Positions 51,201 through 63,334 are shown, counted from the stretch's first letter. The stretch is 64,000 bases of DNA from Ridgeia piscesae (GCA_025642075.2 JAODUO010001082.1:70001-134000); one strand, 5' to 3'. Numbers and translations: made by a program. The notes: a model not told the origin generated them from the letters alone.

Positions 51201-52581
51201 CGGCCAGGTGCAGGTGTCGCGTTGGGAACGTGTCTGGCGTACGTATTTCCGCAGGCGTCGTTCACATTTCCGCCCGACTGACATGTCCTTCGGGCTTGTT
51301 GGGCAGGTGACGGTGATGACTGTTAAGCGTGCAGCGTGCGTGCGTGCGTGCGTGCGTGACGGCTCAATCAAGGCACCACAACACAACCCCGATACCCTCC
51401 ATCGAATCACCGACCCGACACGACTCTACATTCCCGGCAACGCGACCCGATTTCCGGATAAAGCCCATCCGGCGAGTTCGTCGAACGTACTCCGCGGAAC
51501 CGAGCCGTACGTTACGTCGGGCGGACGTAGGCTTCAGTGAATGACGACATTTACACGCGCGGCTGATCCGAGGCAGCCTATTACGTCGCTTGTTAGCGGC
51601 ACGGCCTGTTTGATATAGAACCTAATGTGTTTTTTGCGTGCTGCGGCTAATTAGTTTGGACGCACGCGGGGCTCTATCAGCCAGGCACCGGCAGACGACT
51701 AACCGATAACGTAACATTATCGATCCCGCGCTGCCTATCGCTGGAGCGGAAGGCGTTTATTGGGACTAATGCGGGGGCAAACTTGCCCCATCGGTAACAT
51801 GAGCTATTTCGCGAATCGCCGACGTTTTTTGTTCTCTTCTACGCGAACGTATATTTCGTTCGACCTACGACACGAGTGTGATTAGCACTACTGTAATTAC
51901 AAACACAGATAGTTTGGCGCGAAAGTTGTGCGCTTAAGAAAACGACTATGGTCAAATATCGGAAAACAAACACATTCGACTATTGTCACTCTTTAAACTT
52001 TTGCGGAGGAGAGTATAAGGAAATGTGGACACGGAATATCTCCGTGCAATATAAAGTCGGTTCCATCCGAGACAGTCTGCCGTGTCGAGCAGACGCGATT
52101 TTAATCGGACACGATTGTTTAACGATTTAAAAACAACCAGATGGCAACTTTTGTCTGCGGTGCGCCATTGACGCTGTCATGGTCTGTAGAGCAGTGTAAC
52201 GTTTGTCTGTACGACGCAGTGAAGACGAGGTTAAATATTAAGCTTAAAACAACAAACATATTGAGTGGTCAAAAGCTAAAGCGTTGTACTTTGTGAAATG
52301 TGAACACAATGCTACAAAAATCGGGAATCTTTGACAGAGACAGAATTGGTATTCTAAATATATATTAATTTGTCGTGCTTCAGTCATCGTAATTATTATG
52401 TTTCTACGTTTTAACTTGCCGTTGTTTTTTGACAATGTCAACGTCATTCACCTTTACCGTCATCGCTATCATCACAGCACAGTCATCACCTCCATCACCA
52501 ACAATGTCACCGTCATCAACCCCAAACACGATCTCCACCGTCCTATAAACATACTAACGTCGCATGTTGTTTGTCCGCCAG
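48270..52581 (+). other. Intron 6 (about 4.3 kb)
   Basis: From GTAAGT to the acceptor TTGTCCGCCAG. GC-rich unique blocks lie at about 48.6-49.05 (with the palindrome CGCGCATGCGCG at 48621-48632, an NRF-1-like motif), 49.39-49.76 and 51.05-51.56 kb (with a GCGT run near 51336-51357). No coding features are recognised. Confidence 0.85.
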
Positions 52582-52885
52582 ACAATTGGTGAAGGAGTTC
52601 ATCGACTTGCTCAACCAGGACCGCTCTCCGCTCGGCAACACGCGGCCGCAGACGATACTGGAGCCGGGCATCCAGCGCCACCTGACGCACTTCTCGCTCA
52701 TAACGCACGGTCTCGGCGCGCCAGCGATGGTCGCCGCCGCCACGGCGCTCCAGAACTATCTCTCCGAGATGCTAAAGTACGTCGACAAGAACTTCCCGAA
52801 CGCCGCGAACTCCGGCGGCACCCTCGGGGGCCAGATGGACTCGCACGTCAAGTCGAAGGTGGAGAAGGACGACTCCCGGAAGTGA
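52582..52885 (+). CDS. TFAP2: AP-2 transcription factor, exon 7 (C-terminal helix-span-helix and tail)
   Basis: 304 nt, phase 2 in, ending with TGA at 52883-52885; residues 331-430. The protein begins [19 protein letters not shown] and continues with [19 protein letters not shown] and [17 protein letters not shown], the family's final helix-span-helix segment. The tail is hydrophilic and ends Asp-Asp-Ser-Arg-Lys, similar to the basic end of vertebrate AP-2. Three cysteines usual in vertebrate AP-2 (in ICKEF, QSCLTH and AVCAA) are Val 333, His 363 and Val 380 here. As I recall, the same C-terminal block is one exon in vertebrate genes. Overlapping frames on both strands are shadows. Confidence 0.97.
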
Positions 52886-54029
52886 TCTCTCGGCGGCGCA
52901 TGCGCGAAACTTCGCCGATAGTCGAATCTCGCGAGAACTCGCGTGAGTCGGTCGCCGCCGGCGGACGCGAGTCGCGGCGTGCGCGGGACAATTAGGCGGT
53001 GCGCGTATAGTGCGCATGCGCAACGCGCACGTCCGGTCGACCGGACGTTCAGGGACGACGACGTCGAAAAGACGGGTGATCGCATCGTGTAATATATTAT
53101 TATAAAGACTGCGCGGCTGTCGTACGCCTTGATACTGCCAAATTATATGTGTTCGTGCATGCGTGCGTGTGTGAGTGAGTGTTAGTGCGGGCGCATGTGG
53201 GCGTGCGTGTTTATCGATAGCGGACCCGGCGTCGGGTAGCAGACGGACCACGGCACCATATCAGAGGCGCTTGTGCGCATGTGCGCCGATCGATCTCTCG
53301 TGCTACTTGCCCGAAATATCGTGGGACCAACTACGGCACGCACGGTTCTCGTTGGATAATTCCACTTCCGGTGCTACACTGCCTTTGTTTGCAATACTCG
53401 TATTTATGGATCGTGCCGTGTGTTCGTGTCATACGTCATGTTTATATCAGTTCGCGATTACCGTTGGATTTGCCGTTCATATTATATGTTATATTTACAC
53501 CGGGCAGGCCGGATTCACTGCGGCGGAAAAGTGATGGATTTATTTGTGTTTATATCGCTAATATTTCTCTTTCCCACAAACACGTATAACTTGAACACAA
53601 GTGAACACAATGGAATACTGCGAGGTGTCGTAATAATCCTCCATTGTAGCTATTGCCATACACTTAACAGTTAACAGGGACTTCCCTGTAAACAATTCGA
53701 TATAATTCGTGTTTTCTCTCAAAAAGGTCTTCATTCCTAATATTTTAATTATTTGTATATCGCTGGTTGTTGGCGACACTAACCATAAATATATAATTGC
53801 ATGTTTATATACCAGTAACATATAAAAAATACCTAGTACATACTGGAAAATTCCACTCGAAAACCAATTTATTTAACCTCTCTGCGTTGTGGCGATTCAT
53901 TCGCAACTATTTTGAAACATTTGAGCAGTGCATCGTTATATTTCGTGCAATATTGCGTAGGTAAAATTAGTATTGTATTTCGATCTTATTACGAGGTTAT
54001 TTGGGCCGTAGTAAATTTTTTTAATTAAA
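52886..54029 (+). other. Probable 3' UTR of the AP-2 gene (end uncertain)
   Basis: The first 200 bases after the stop are CpG-rich and full of palindromes; after about 53.5 kb the sequence becomes AT-rich. The first polyadenylation-type hexamer I find is ATTAAA at 54024-54029; AATAAA does not appear in this stretch, though TATAAA and CATAAA variants do. In AT-rich DNA such hexamers occur by chance, so the transcript end is a guess. Confidence 0.3.
52896..53048. promoter_or_regulatory. Palindrome cluster with NRF-1-like motifs just after the stop codon
   Basis: GCGCATGCGC lies at 52896-52905 and TGCGCATGCGCA, the palindromic consensus of NRF-1, at 53011-53022. A perfect 20-bp palindrome built of ACGTCCGGTC and GACCGGACGT lies at 53029-53048. 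A third TGCGCATGTGCGC-type motif follows near 53274-53286. Either RNA hairpins in the 3' UTR or a CpG-rich promoter or enhancer at the gene end could explain this. Confidence 0.4.
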
Positions 54030-55815
54030 AATATATATACAGACCAAATACACTGTATCCCGTTAAAAATATGAATATTCCGCAGGAGTTTATCCTATAA
54101 AAACTATATGCATATTGCATTGGTGAATGCATACGATTTCAGTCATATGATTTCGATCATGGTTGCTTACGATTACACGTGATTACACGTAGGGACATTG
54201 AAGAGTATGTTTTCCGCCAGTACTATGCATGTATCTACTGAAACTGATTATTGGAAACGTTTCTGATTCATCATAAAAGTAAACGTTCTCGAAATTAAAA
54301 CTACCAAAATATAAATCAAACAAATTTCAGGCGTAGGAAAACTGTTATAGTTGGCGTGTTCCATTCTGTCCCCGGCATGAACTTATATTATTTTGTTTTA
54401 GCAGTGTAGCACGTTGATCTCAAAATCAATATGGAACTCGTTCGTGGTGCGAAAATGTAACCACACACTAAGACATATCGGATAAATGTGCAAAGTAAAA
54501 ATTATGACCGTAACGAAACATTGCTATGAGTTGTTGTTTTACGACATACGTAATGTAAAATGTACGTTACAAGAGTTTTATGGCGCCCCGGAGTTCAATT
54601 CGATGCATGTTCTCAAATAGCAGATTGGTTTTAATTTAGAGAATACATGTCATAATGAATTAATCTTCCGTCAGTCTAAAGTCAAACTATTGACATAGTC
54701 AAATTATAGACATAGTGTGTTTTGAGTCGTGCAATTGTTGTTCCGAATCTCAAACTGTATATCTTTCACGGGAACGTGTGTTTTTAAGATTATTTCATCT
54801 AAAAATTGCAGCATATTGCAAAGTTGTGTATACACGGTATTATCATTTTAACGTCACCATCTAACAAATAAGATTAATGTTAAGAAATAATAATTAACAT
54901 CACCCGTAGCGTCGTGTTTTCTGCAACACGCATTACGAAAAGTGACTGGCTCTCGTTAAAAGCCAAGGTAAATTGCTGCAACGTGCGGATAGTATCATAG
55001 CACTCTATAACGGTAATGATAACAATACTCTGTGCGTAGAACGTTGCGGTGAAAGCGAATACACATTAAAACGGTTCTTAGCAGGAACCGGTCCTACATC
55101 TTCGTTACTTGCACAACTGTAAATACGATGGCATCCAAATTAATTCTGCGTCCTAAATAACCTATATAGCAGGGGCGCTGCTGCTAATATGATTGTTGCC
55201 ACTATTACGTAAGTGTCGATTATTTATTTATTGTTGTACAGTTCGTAGTTTATACTGGTGGGACAGTTCCTACCGGAACAACATCGTGTCTTGTTCATAG
55301 GGTAAAGGCGGCCTAGTCAATCAACGACGGGCCGCGGTCATCTGTGTCTTCTTCGGCATTCGCGCACCTAAACGTGTCACGAACATGTGCTATATTAATT
55401 TAAACCGCTCCGGAAGAAGCCGAGGTTAGTTAACACGTGTTCTAGGCAAGCCGCGTACGTGGCTGGTGCTCATTCTTTGTACGAATTGTAAGTAAAATCA
55501 CCGGGCCACGTCGACTCTCGCGCGGCTACAGCGCGTTCATCGTGTGGCGTTTTGTACGTCTGTCAAACAGGTTCATGACTATTATAGTAGAGTGCGTTTG
55601 TATCGTGTCGTGTCGTTCGTTCCTCGCTCGTCACGTCGGGGATCGATGCACGCTGTCCCAGTTGCATGTCCGGCGTGTTTGTTCACCCACTGCGATATTG
55701 TTCACATTAAAACATGTAAATGTATCCTACCGTGTATGTTGTCTGTGCGGGTTATACATGCTGTCTGCAAATAAGTGACGGTATTATATATAGATATATC
55801 TACACGTTAATACTA
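54030..55815. other. AT-rich 3' flank without recognised genes
   Basis: No splice-linked coding signal, RNA gene or long repeat was seen. A 10-base direct repeat, GATTACACGT twice, lies near 54171-54190. The ~55.3-55.7 kb part is GC-richer with overlapping short frames lacking any known motif. Confidence 0.6.
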
Positions 55816-55816
55816 G

Positions 55817-55818
55817 CA

Positions 55819-55917
<99 letters not shown>

Positions 55918-55934
55918 ATATATAATATACTATA
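55817..55934. repeat. (CA)n followed by (TA)n with a CCATATA break
   Basis: CA dinucleotides to about 55856, then TA runs to 55934 with breaks near 55867 and 55907. Confidence 0.95.
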
Positions 55935-55989
55935 TATACATTTCAACATGTTGAGTTGTTAAAAGCATCATACATATCACACAAACACA

Positions 55990-56002
55990 CCACACACACA
56001 CA

Positions 56003-56053
<51 letters not shown>

Positions 56054-56082
56054 GCGCGCGTGCGTGTGTGTGTGTGTGTGTG
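55990..56082. repeat. (CA)n-(CGCA)n-(CG)n-(TG)n alternating purine-pyrimidine tract
   Basis: CA units change to CGCA, then to a pure CG run (about 56050-56060), then to TGCG and TG. About 93 bases alternate purine and pyrimidine without a break, and the sequence is partly self-complementary about the CG centre. Confidence 0.93.
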
Positions 56083-57130
56083 CTTATTATATCCAACGTA
56101 AAAACACACGTACGTACACAACAAGAACCCAACAACAACAAGAACAACAACTACTTAACTAATTTACAATAAACAGGATCGAATTTTCAGTCAGCAATAA
56201 TGTTTGACAAGGTACAAAAAGCAGCAACAATTAGTTCCAAACCCTAAGAAGATTCTAACTTGCAATCAAGTTAGTTTACCAAATAGTCTTCAAACTGATT
56301 TACGAAAATCCGACAAAAAGGTAATTTTTGGAAAGTGTCAAACGACGACACGAAAAAACGCAAATAATATTTTTGCTAAATTATGGCGACCATTTTTTTA
56401 AAATAAATGTCACTTATAAAAGTACTTGTTGGACAGGGCGATCAAGGCGTGCCGGTAATATAATAATCTTCACGATAAATGCTAGCAAATGACGTGTATT
56501 CATCTCGAGTATTATAAAACAAGGAAATGCGTGTATTTGTTGAAGGTTTACAATATGATGCACCTATGCATTATACAAACAAAACGCCTCGTAAGATCTT
56601 TCTTTATAATTTATCTTTAATCTATACTACGACTGCTTGTTTGTGACTAATTTTACTTGTAGTTTTTATTTAAGATTATAAGCTTAAGAATGTATTTTAT
56701 AAATGGTTGTATGGGTCAGCTAAGCATTGCTTTTTATTTCTATTTTACAAAATACTTTTTCTAATCTGTCGTTTAATCATTGTGTAAAACAAATTGCTAA
56801 TTATATTCTTTTTTATAGAAAAGTCACATAAACAATACCTTTATTTCATTTTCATATTGATTTTAAGGCGTGCGACATGATAACATCAAGCTATTCTGAT
56901 AGCTTCAGCACTTGAAAGGTTTCTTTTATTACAGATACACACGTACACAATCAGGCCATCTGTTCGATTTCGTAATAGAAACGACTGAATTAGTACGTTT
57001 GGTTGCCCCTAGCATGGTGTATTGTGACGTAACAAATAACACTGGCGACCTGACCGCCTCGCACTAACGAAGGTGGGCTGAGAACAGGCTAACGTATTGT
57101 ATGACAGAATATGTATATAATAGAACATAT
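56083..57130. other. AT-rich intergenic DNA
   Basis: No gene recognised. AATAAA hexamers occur near 56169 and 56402 but cannot be tied to a transcript. Confidence 0.6.
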
Positions 57131-57132
57131 CA

Positions 57133-57160
57133 TAACAACAACAACAACAACAACTACAGC

Positions 57161-57208
<48 letters not shown>

Positions 57209-57266
57209 AACAAAACAATAACAATAACAAAAAACAATAACAATAACAATAACAATAACAATAATC
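57133..57266. repeat. (AAC)n / (AATAAC)n repeat
   Basis: CAA triplets with one TACAG break, passing into CAATAA hexamers. The poly-Asn, poly-Cys and poly-Val frames are artefacts. Confidence 0.95.
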
Positions 57267-57360
57267 ATAATAAACAACGTAAATTCGTGTATTATTACTG
57301 AGGTGTTTCAGTTCTTTTATTCTTTATAAAGCACATAATTATAAATTATTACACATATAG

Positions 57361-57388
57361 TAGAGTAGTAGTAGTAGTAGTAGTAGTA

Positions 57389-57436
<48 letters not shown>

Positions 57437-57438
57437 CT

Positions 57439-57469
<31 letters not shown>

Positions 57470-58052
57470 AGTACAGTAGTAGCAGTAGCAGCAGCAGAGC
57501 AGAGCAGCAGCAGCAGCAGTCAGTAGCAGCAGAGCTAGCAGCAGAGCAGTAGCAGAGAGTAGCAGTTGTAGCAGAGTAGAGCTAGCAGAGCAGCAGCAGC
57601 AGTGTCATGAGAGAGTGCAGTTAGCAGTAGCAGTAGTAGCAGCAGAGCTAGAGTAGCAGCAGCAGGCAGCAGAGCAGAGCCATGAGCTAGCAGCAGAAGT
57701 CAGTCAGCAGCAGTAGCAGCAGCAGCAGCAGAGAGCAGCAGCAGAGCAGCAGAGCAGCAGCAGCAGCAGTAGAGTGAGAGTGCAGCAGAGCTCAGCAGTC
57801 AGCAGCAGAGCAGCAGTGCAGGTCAGCTGCTAGCAGAGCAGCAGTAGAGAGAGCAGCAGCAGCAGTGTCGTCCGTCTGCAAGCTAGAGTAGCAGAGCAGC
57901 AGCAGCAGCAGCAGCAGCTGAGTGCTGCAGCAGCAGCAGCAGCAGCAGCAGCAGAGTACAGCAGCAGCTAGCTAGTTTAGTATAGCAGAGATAGAGCAGC
58001 AGAGCAGCAGCAGCAGCAGTAGCAGAGCTGAGCAGATGTGAGCAGCAGCAGC

Positions 58053-58083
<31 letters not shown>

Positions 58084-58189
58084 AGCTGTTGCTGTATGAG
58101 CAGATGTCAGCAGCAGAGCAGCAGCTAGCAGAGAGTCAGCGTGCAGCAGCAGATGCAGCAGCAGCAGAGCAGAGCAGTAGTGTAGTAGA

Positions 58190-58223
<34 letters not shown>

Positions 58224-58224
58224 T

Positions 58225-58294
<70 letters not shown>

Positions 58295-58319
58295 GTAGTA
58301 GTAGTAGTAGTAGTAGTAG
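57361..58319. repeat. About 960 bp of degenerate (AGT)n / (AGC)n trinucleotide array
   Basis: AGT triplets at both ends (57361-57475 and about 58178-58319) enclose a core of AGC triplets with many irregular one- to two-base losses (AGAG, TCAG, GCTAG). The + strand is almost free of CAG-phase continuity because of these breaks, so no single frame crosses it. The alanine/leucine/serine-rich frames inside it are not genes. Confidence 0.95.
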
Positions 58320-58325
58320 AATGCA

Positions 58326-59095
58326 CAACGTAAATTTACATATGCTTAAATAACTTAGAATAGCCGTAATTCAATGTTAAGATTCGTCTACGGGGTTGTC
58401 TCAAAAGACGCAGGGGTGTCGCGTCACCTTGTTTTCCCGATCACAGAACTGACAATTCTAGTCTATGATAATTATGTTTTGCGTAGCCCAATAAGTCGTA
58501 GATGTTACCAATTATGCAGTTGTTAAAAAAGTAACAAACCATTGTCAAACAATGTCGATAACATTTTGGAGGTTGTTTTGGCATATTTTTATTACAGTAC
58601 GTACCCTTATGAATCCCATTTAGCCCAGTCAATATATTAAAAGGACATGAATTCTGATAAGGTGAAAAATATTTCATGCCTTGGCAAATGTCATCCTGGT
58701 TAATCACGGCTTCAATTTAAAACATCGCATCGGCAAAAACGACGTAATATTTTTGCATAATTCATCGCCACTTAAAACGAGGGTACCAGCGCCAAGGTTT
58801 TCTTTTTTCTTTTAATATTACGTTCTTGTGGCTACATGCACTTGAAGGTTTTTTTCTTCCGTTTATTCCCTGCCAAATTGTGCTTAGTCACTTTATTAAA
58901 CACGGTACAATGTTCGCATTTTGAAGGACTCCACCCGCAACACGTTCAAATGGTAAATAATCTGTTTCTACCACGTGGGGAAATTAACCATCTAAGTATT
59001 AGTTTATGTGTGTAATTACAGGTCCAGAAAGTGTCTTCGTTTTTCATTAACGAAAATAGTTGATACGTTTAATGAATATTGTTGACTGTGCTTGA
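58326..59095. other. Unique AT-rich spacer between the two large repeat blocks
   Basis: No gene, RNA or dyad of note was seen. A minus-strand frame at 58441-58707 (88 codons) has no recognised motif. Confidence 0.55.
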
Positions 59096-59101
59096 TGACG
59101 T

Positions 59102-60074
59102 GTGGACGGTGGACGGTGGACGGTGGACGGGTGGACGGGTGGACGGTGGACGGTGGACGTGTGGACGTGTGGACGGTGGACGGTGGACGGGTGGACGGTG
59201 GGCGGTGGGGGCGGGTGGACGGTGGGCGGTGGACGGGTGACGGTGGACGGGTGGGCGGTGGACGGGACGGTGGACGGTGGACGGGTGGAGGGGTGGACGG
59301 GTGGACGGGTGGACGGGTGGACGGGTGGACGGGTGACGGGGACGGTGGACGGTGGACGGGTGGACGGGTGGACGGGTGGCGGTGGACGGTGGACGGGTGG
59401 ACGGGTGGACGGGTGGACGGGTGGACGGGTGGACGGGTGGACGGGTGGACGGGTGGACGGGTGGACGGGTGGACGGGTGACGGTGGACGGGTGGACGGTG
59501 ACGGGTGGACGGGGGGACGGGTGGACGGGTGGACGGGTGGACGGGTGGACGGGTGGACGGGTGGACGGGTGACGGTGGACGGGTGGACGGGGACGGGTGG
59601 GTGGACGGGTGGACGGGTGGACGGGGGGACGGGGGGACGGTGGACGGTGGACGGGGGACGGGTGGACGGGTGGACGGGGGGACGGGGGACGGTGGACGGG
59701 TGGACGGGTGGACGGGTGGAGGTGACGGGGGGACGGTGGACGGGTGGACGGGTGGACGGGTGGACGGGTGGACGGGTGGACGGGTGGACGGGTGGACGGG
59801 TGGACGGGTGGACGGGTGGACGGGTGGACGGTGGACGGGTGGACGGGTGGACGGTGGGCGGGTGGACGGGTGGACGGGTGGACGGGGGGACGGTGGACGG
59901 TGGGCGGGGGGACGGTGGACGGGTGGACGGGGGGACGGGTGGACGGGTGACGGGGACGGGTGGACGGGTGGACGGTGGACGGGTGGACGGGTGGACGGGT
60001 GGACGGGTGGACGGGTGGACGGGTGGACGGGGGGACGGTGGACGGGTGGACGGTGGACGGTGGACGGGTGGACG
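59102..60074. repeat. G-rich minisatellite, unit GGGTGGAC (8 bp) with 7-bp GGTGGAC variants
   Basis: Roughly 970 bp of head-to-tail GGGTGGAC, GGTGGAC and GGGGGGAC units with all G-runs on the + strand. Pure 8-bp stretches (for example about 59394-59475 and 59725-59825) are separated by variant-rich parts. Every frame is open on both strands over hundreds of codons (Pro-Pro-Val-His-Pro-Ser-Thr-Arg or Gly-Gly-Arg-Val-Asp-Gly-Trp-Thr repeats); these are not proteins of a real gene. Confidence 0.98.
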
Positions 60075-60115
60075 TGCAATGTTTTGATGATGATGATGAC
60101 AACAAACGTACGTAC

Positions 60116-61734
60116 ATACACACACACACACACACACTCACACTCACACACTCGCACTCGCACTCGCACTCGCACTCGCACTCGCACTCGCACTCGCACT
60201 CGCACTCGCACTCGCACTCGCACTCGCACTCGCACTCGGGACTCGCACTCGCACTCGCCACTGCACCCCCGACTCGCCTCGCACTCGCACTCCGCACTCG
60301 CACTCGCACTCGCACTCGCACTCACTCGCACCGCACCGCACTGCATCACTCGCACTGCATCACGCACCCCTGCACTCGCACATCGCACTCGCCCACCCAC
60401 CGCACCACCGCACCGCACGCACCCCCCGCACCGCACGCACCGCACTCGCACTCGCACTCGCACTCGCACTCGCACTACCAACAAATCCCCACTGCACTCG
60501 CACTCGCACCGCACTCGCACTCGCACTCGCACTCCACCGCACACGCACCCCCGCACCGCACACGCACACGCACACGCACACGCACACGCACACGCACACG
60601 CACACGCACACGCACACGCACACGCACACGCACACGCACACGCACACGCACACGCACACGCACACGCACACGCACACGCACACGCACACGGGACCCACAC
60701 GCACACGCACACGCACACGCACACGCACACGCACACGCACACGCACACGCACACGCACACGCACACGCACACGCACACGCACACGCACACGCACACGCAC
60801 ACGCACACGCACACGCACACGCACACGCACACGCACACGCACACGCCCCACGCCACGCACACGCACACGCACACGCACACGCACACCGCACCACGCACAC
60901 GCACACGCACACGCACACGCACACGCACACGCACACGCACACGCACACGCACACGCACACGCACACGCACACGCACACGCACACGCACACGCACACGCAC
61001 ACGCACACGCACACGCACACGCACACGCACACGCACACGCACACGCACACGCACACGCACACGCACACGCACACGCACACGCACACGACACGACACGCAC
61101 ACGCACACGCCCGCACACGCACACGCACACGCACACGCACACGCACACCACACGCACACGCCCCGCACACGCACACGCACACGCACACGCACACGCACAC
61201 GCACAGCACACGCACACGCACACGCACACGCACACGCACACGCACACGCACACGCACACGCACACGCACACGCACACGCACACGCACACGCACACGCACA
61301 CGCACACGCACACGCACACGCACACGCACACGCACACGCACACGCACACGCACACGCACACGCACACGCACACGCACACGCACACGCACACGCACACGCA
61401 CACGCACACGCACACGCACACGCACACGCACACGCACACGCACACGCACACGCACACGCACACGCACACGCACACGCACACGCACACGCACACGCACACG
61501 CACACGCACACGCACACGCACACGCACACGCACACGCACACGCACACGCACACGCACACGCACACGCACACGCACACGCACACGCACACGCACACGCACA
61601 CGCACACGCACACGCACCCCGCACACGCACACGCACACGCACACGCACACGCACACGCACACGCACACGCACACGCACACGCACACGCACACGCACACGC
61701 ACACGCACACGCACACGCACACGCACACACACAC
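60116..61734. repeat. Hexanucleotide arrays (CTCGCA)n then (CACACG)n
   Basis: (CTCGCA)n with CACCGCA variants occupies about 60151-60535; an almost uniform (CACACG)n array follows to about 61725, with rare CCCC, GGG or deletion breaks. All C-runs lie on the + strand. CACACG alternates pyrimidine and purine and carries one CpG per unit. Frames of up to 898 codons across this block are artefacts. Confidence 0.98.
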
Positions 61735-61739
61735 TCGTG

Positions 61740-63300
61740 CGTAGCGTATGAGAAAACAACGACATATAAAAAACTCGATATCTGTATAAAAACTATCAGT
61801 AGAAAACACCTTCCGTTACATGCGAGACTTCAACATGAGTTCCAGCAACGGACGCCACGACCTCGTGACTGCCCACGTCACCGGCCCTAGAGATGAGCCC
61901 TCACCAGAAGGGTAGCGGATGGGCAGATTTCCCACTAGACTCTCATTTTGATTAGATTAATCATAAACATAGCCCCAGAAAAAAACGTTTAAAATATGCA
62001 CATCATCAATTAATCAACGCGTGCGTTTATGCTTTTCGTTGACTCCTGCCGCACCCAGCGATTGAACATGCAAACTGCCGGATATTGGATTACCGCGGCC
62101 AACAATAGACTGCGAATTTGTATTACATGTGCACACGTAATGATGCTCTTAAGACCAAAAACCAGGTAAAAATAGCACAAAATCCATTAAAACCGTTGTG
62201 AAAGTTGAAACCGGTGCGCAACTTTTAAGCTGGATAAGCAGAATACCCGTCGGCGCCTTAATGTGCTTGTCTTGTGAACATTAGTAACACTATTAAAGCA
62301 AACAATCGCTCTCGAATTGCATAAATCACGCAACGACTATGTGCAGCGACACATTTTACACGTTACGTAAAAGAAAAACGTGTCTTAAAGGTGTATTTGA
62401 TCGGTAGGTTGGGTTGTGACGTTCAATATTTGTCGGTCTTTTGTAAGTCATTACCTTTGATAATGCTGATATACTCAGTCTGACTTTTGTATAATTTTAA
62501 TACGGGTTTTCGTGTTTCTTTTCGCAAATTTTACATGCAGGATAGGCGAAGGTATGTATGTATAATTCTGTTAGAACTAGTAGTTAATAATCAATTTCAA
62601 AAAGTGAAATTCAACTGTGCCGCGTGTGTCTGTCTAATCGTGTGCATGTTCATGTGCGGTGTGGACTGCGTGTGTATCTGTGCGTGTGTGGTGCCAAGAG
62701 TTGGCTGCCGTTAGAGTTGGCATTATATGTATGAGTTATTCACCACATTCCGTCAGACATCCTGCATACCAATTAAGAGTCCGGACGAGTTTTCTCTTCC
62801 AAACGCAAATGTATCACACAGAAAGCTGAAACATACACAGATAAAGCCTGGTGTGAATCGGGTTCAACAACGCACTTCATTTGCATAGTTTTGTCGCTAG
62901 TATAAATTCTGTCACAAACGAAACATTGTCTAGAACGAGATTATGAACAATCTTCCACTTATATTTTACTTTTATCTTTGACAAATAAATTAAAAAGTGT
63001 GGCCATGTATAATTGCACCTCAGTTGGTCATCTAATACACTCTTACATCCATATTTATACAACTTGCGGTAAAGTATACAATTCACAGCAACACAAATAT
63101 AAATGCTAAAACATAAATAATAATAAAACAAATAACATAACATAACAAATGACTGATCCCACACTGTAGTTAAAACAACATCATAAATAAATTTACCATC
63201 TCTAGACATACATATAAAACAACAAACAAATCGTCCATGAAATAACAATTAGTTAAGTAAACAATTTACCATATAAACGTAAACAGGCATATATGCATTT
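61740..63300. other. Intergenic DNA right of the satellite block
   Basis: Mostly AT-rich unique sequence. Short frames near 62487-62714 (+) and 62877-63248 (-) show no recognised motif. The latter adjoins the 3' side of the retroelement relic and may be its untranslated tail. Confidence 0.5.
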
Positions 63301-63334
63301 TCTGAACATAAACAATTGCATGTAGTTATAATTA

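Noticed and set aside
52564..53251. Alternative frames of 104-159 codons over exon 7
   Set aside because: Only the frame ending at 52885 gives the AP-2 C-terminus; the others are shadows of the same GC-rich sequence.
57883..58328. Alanine/leucine/serine/tyrosine-rich frames
   Set aside because: Trinucleotide array with frame-breaking indels; no unique sequence.
59047..61809. Very long open frames (up to 898 codons) on both strands
   Set aside because: They are satellite repeats read in frame; every frame is open because the 8-bp and 6-bp units contain no stop codon. Composition is a few residues repeated.
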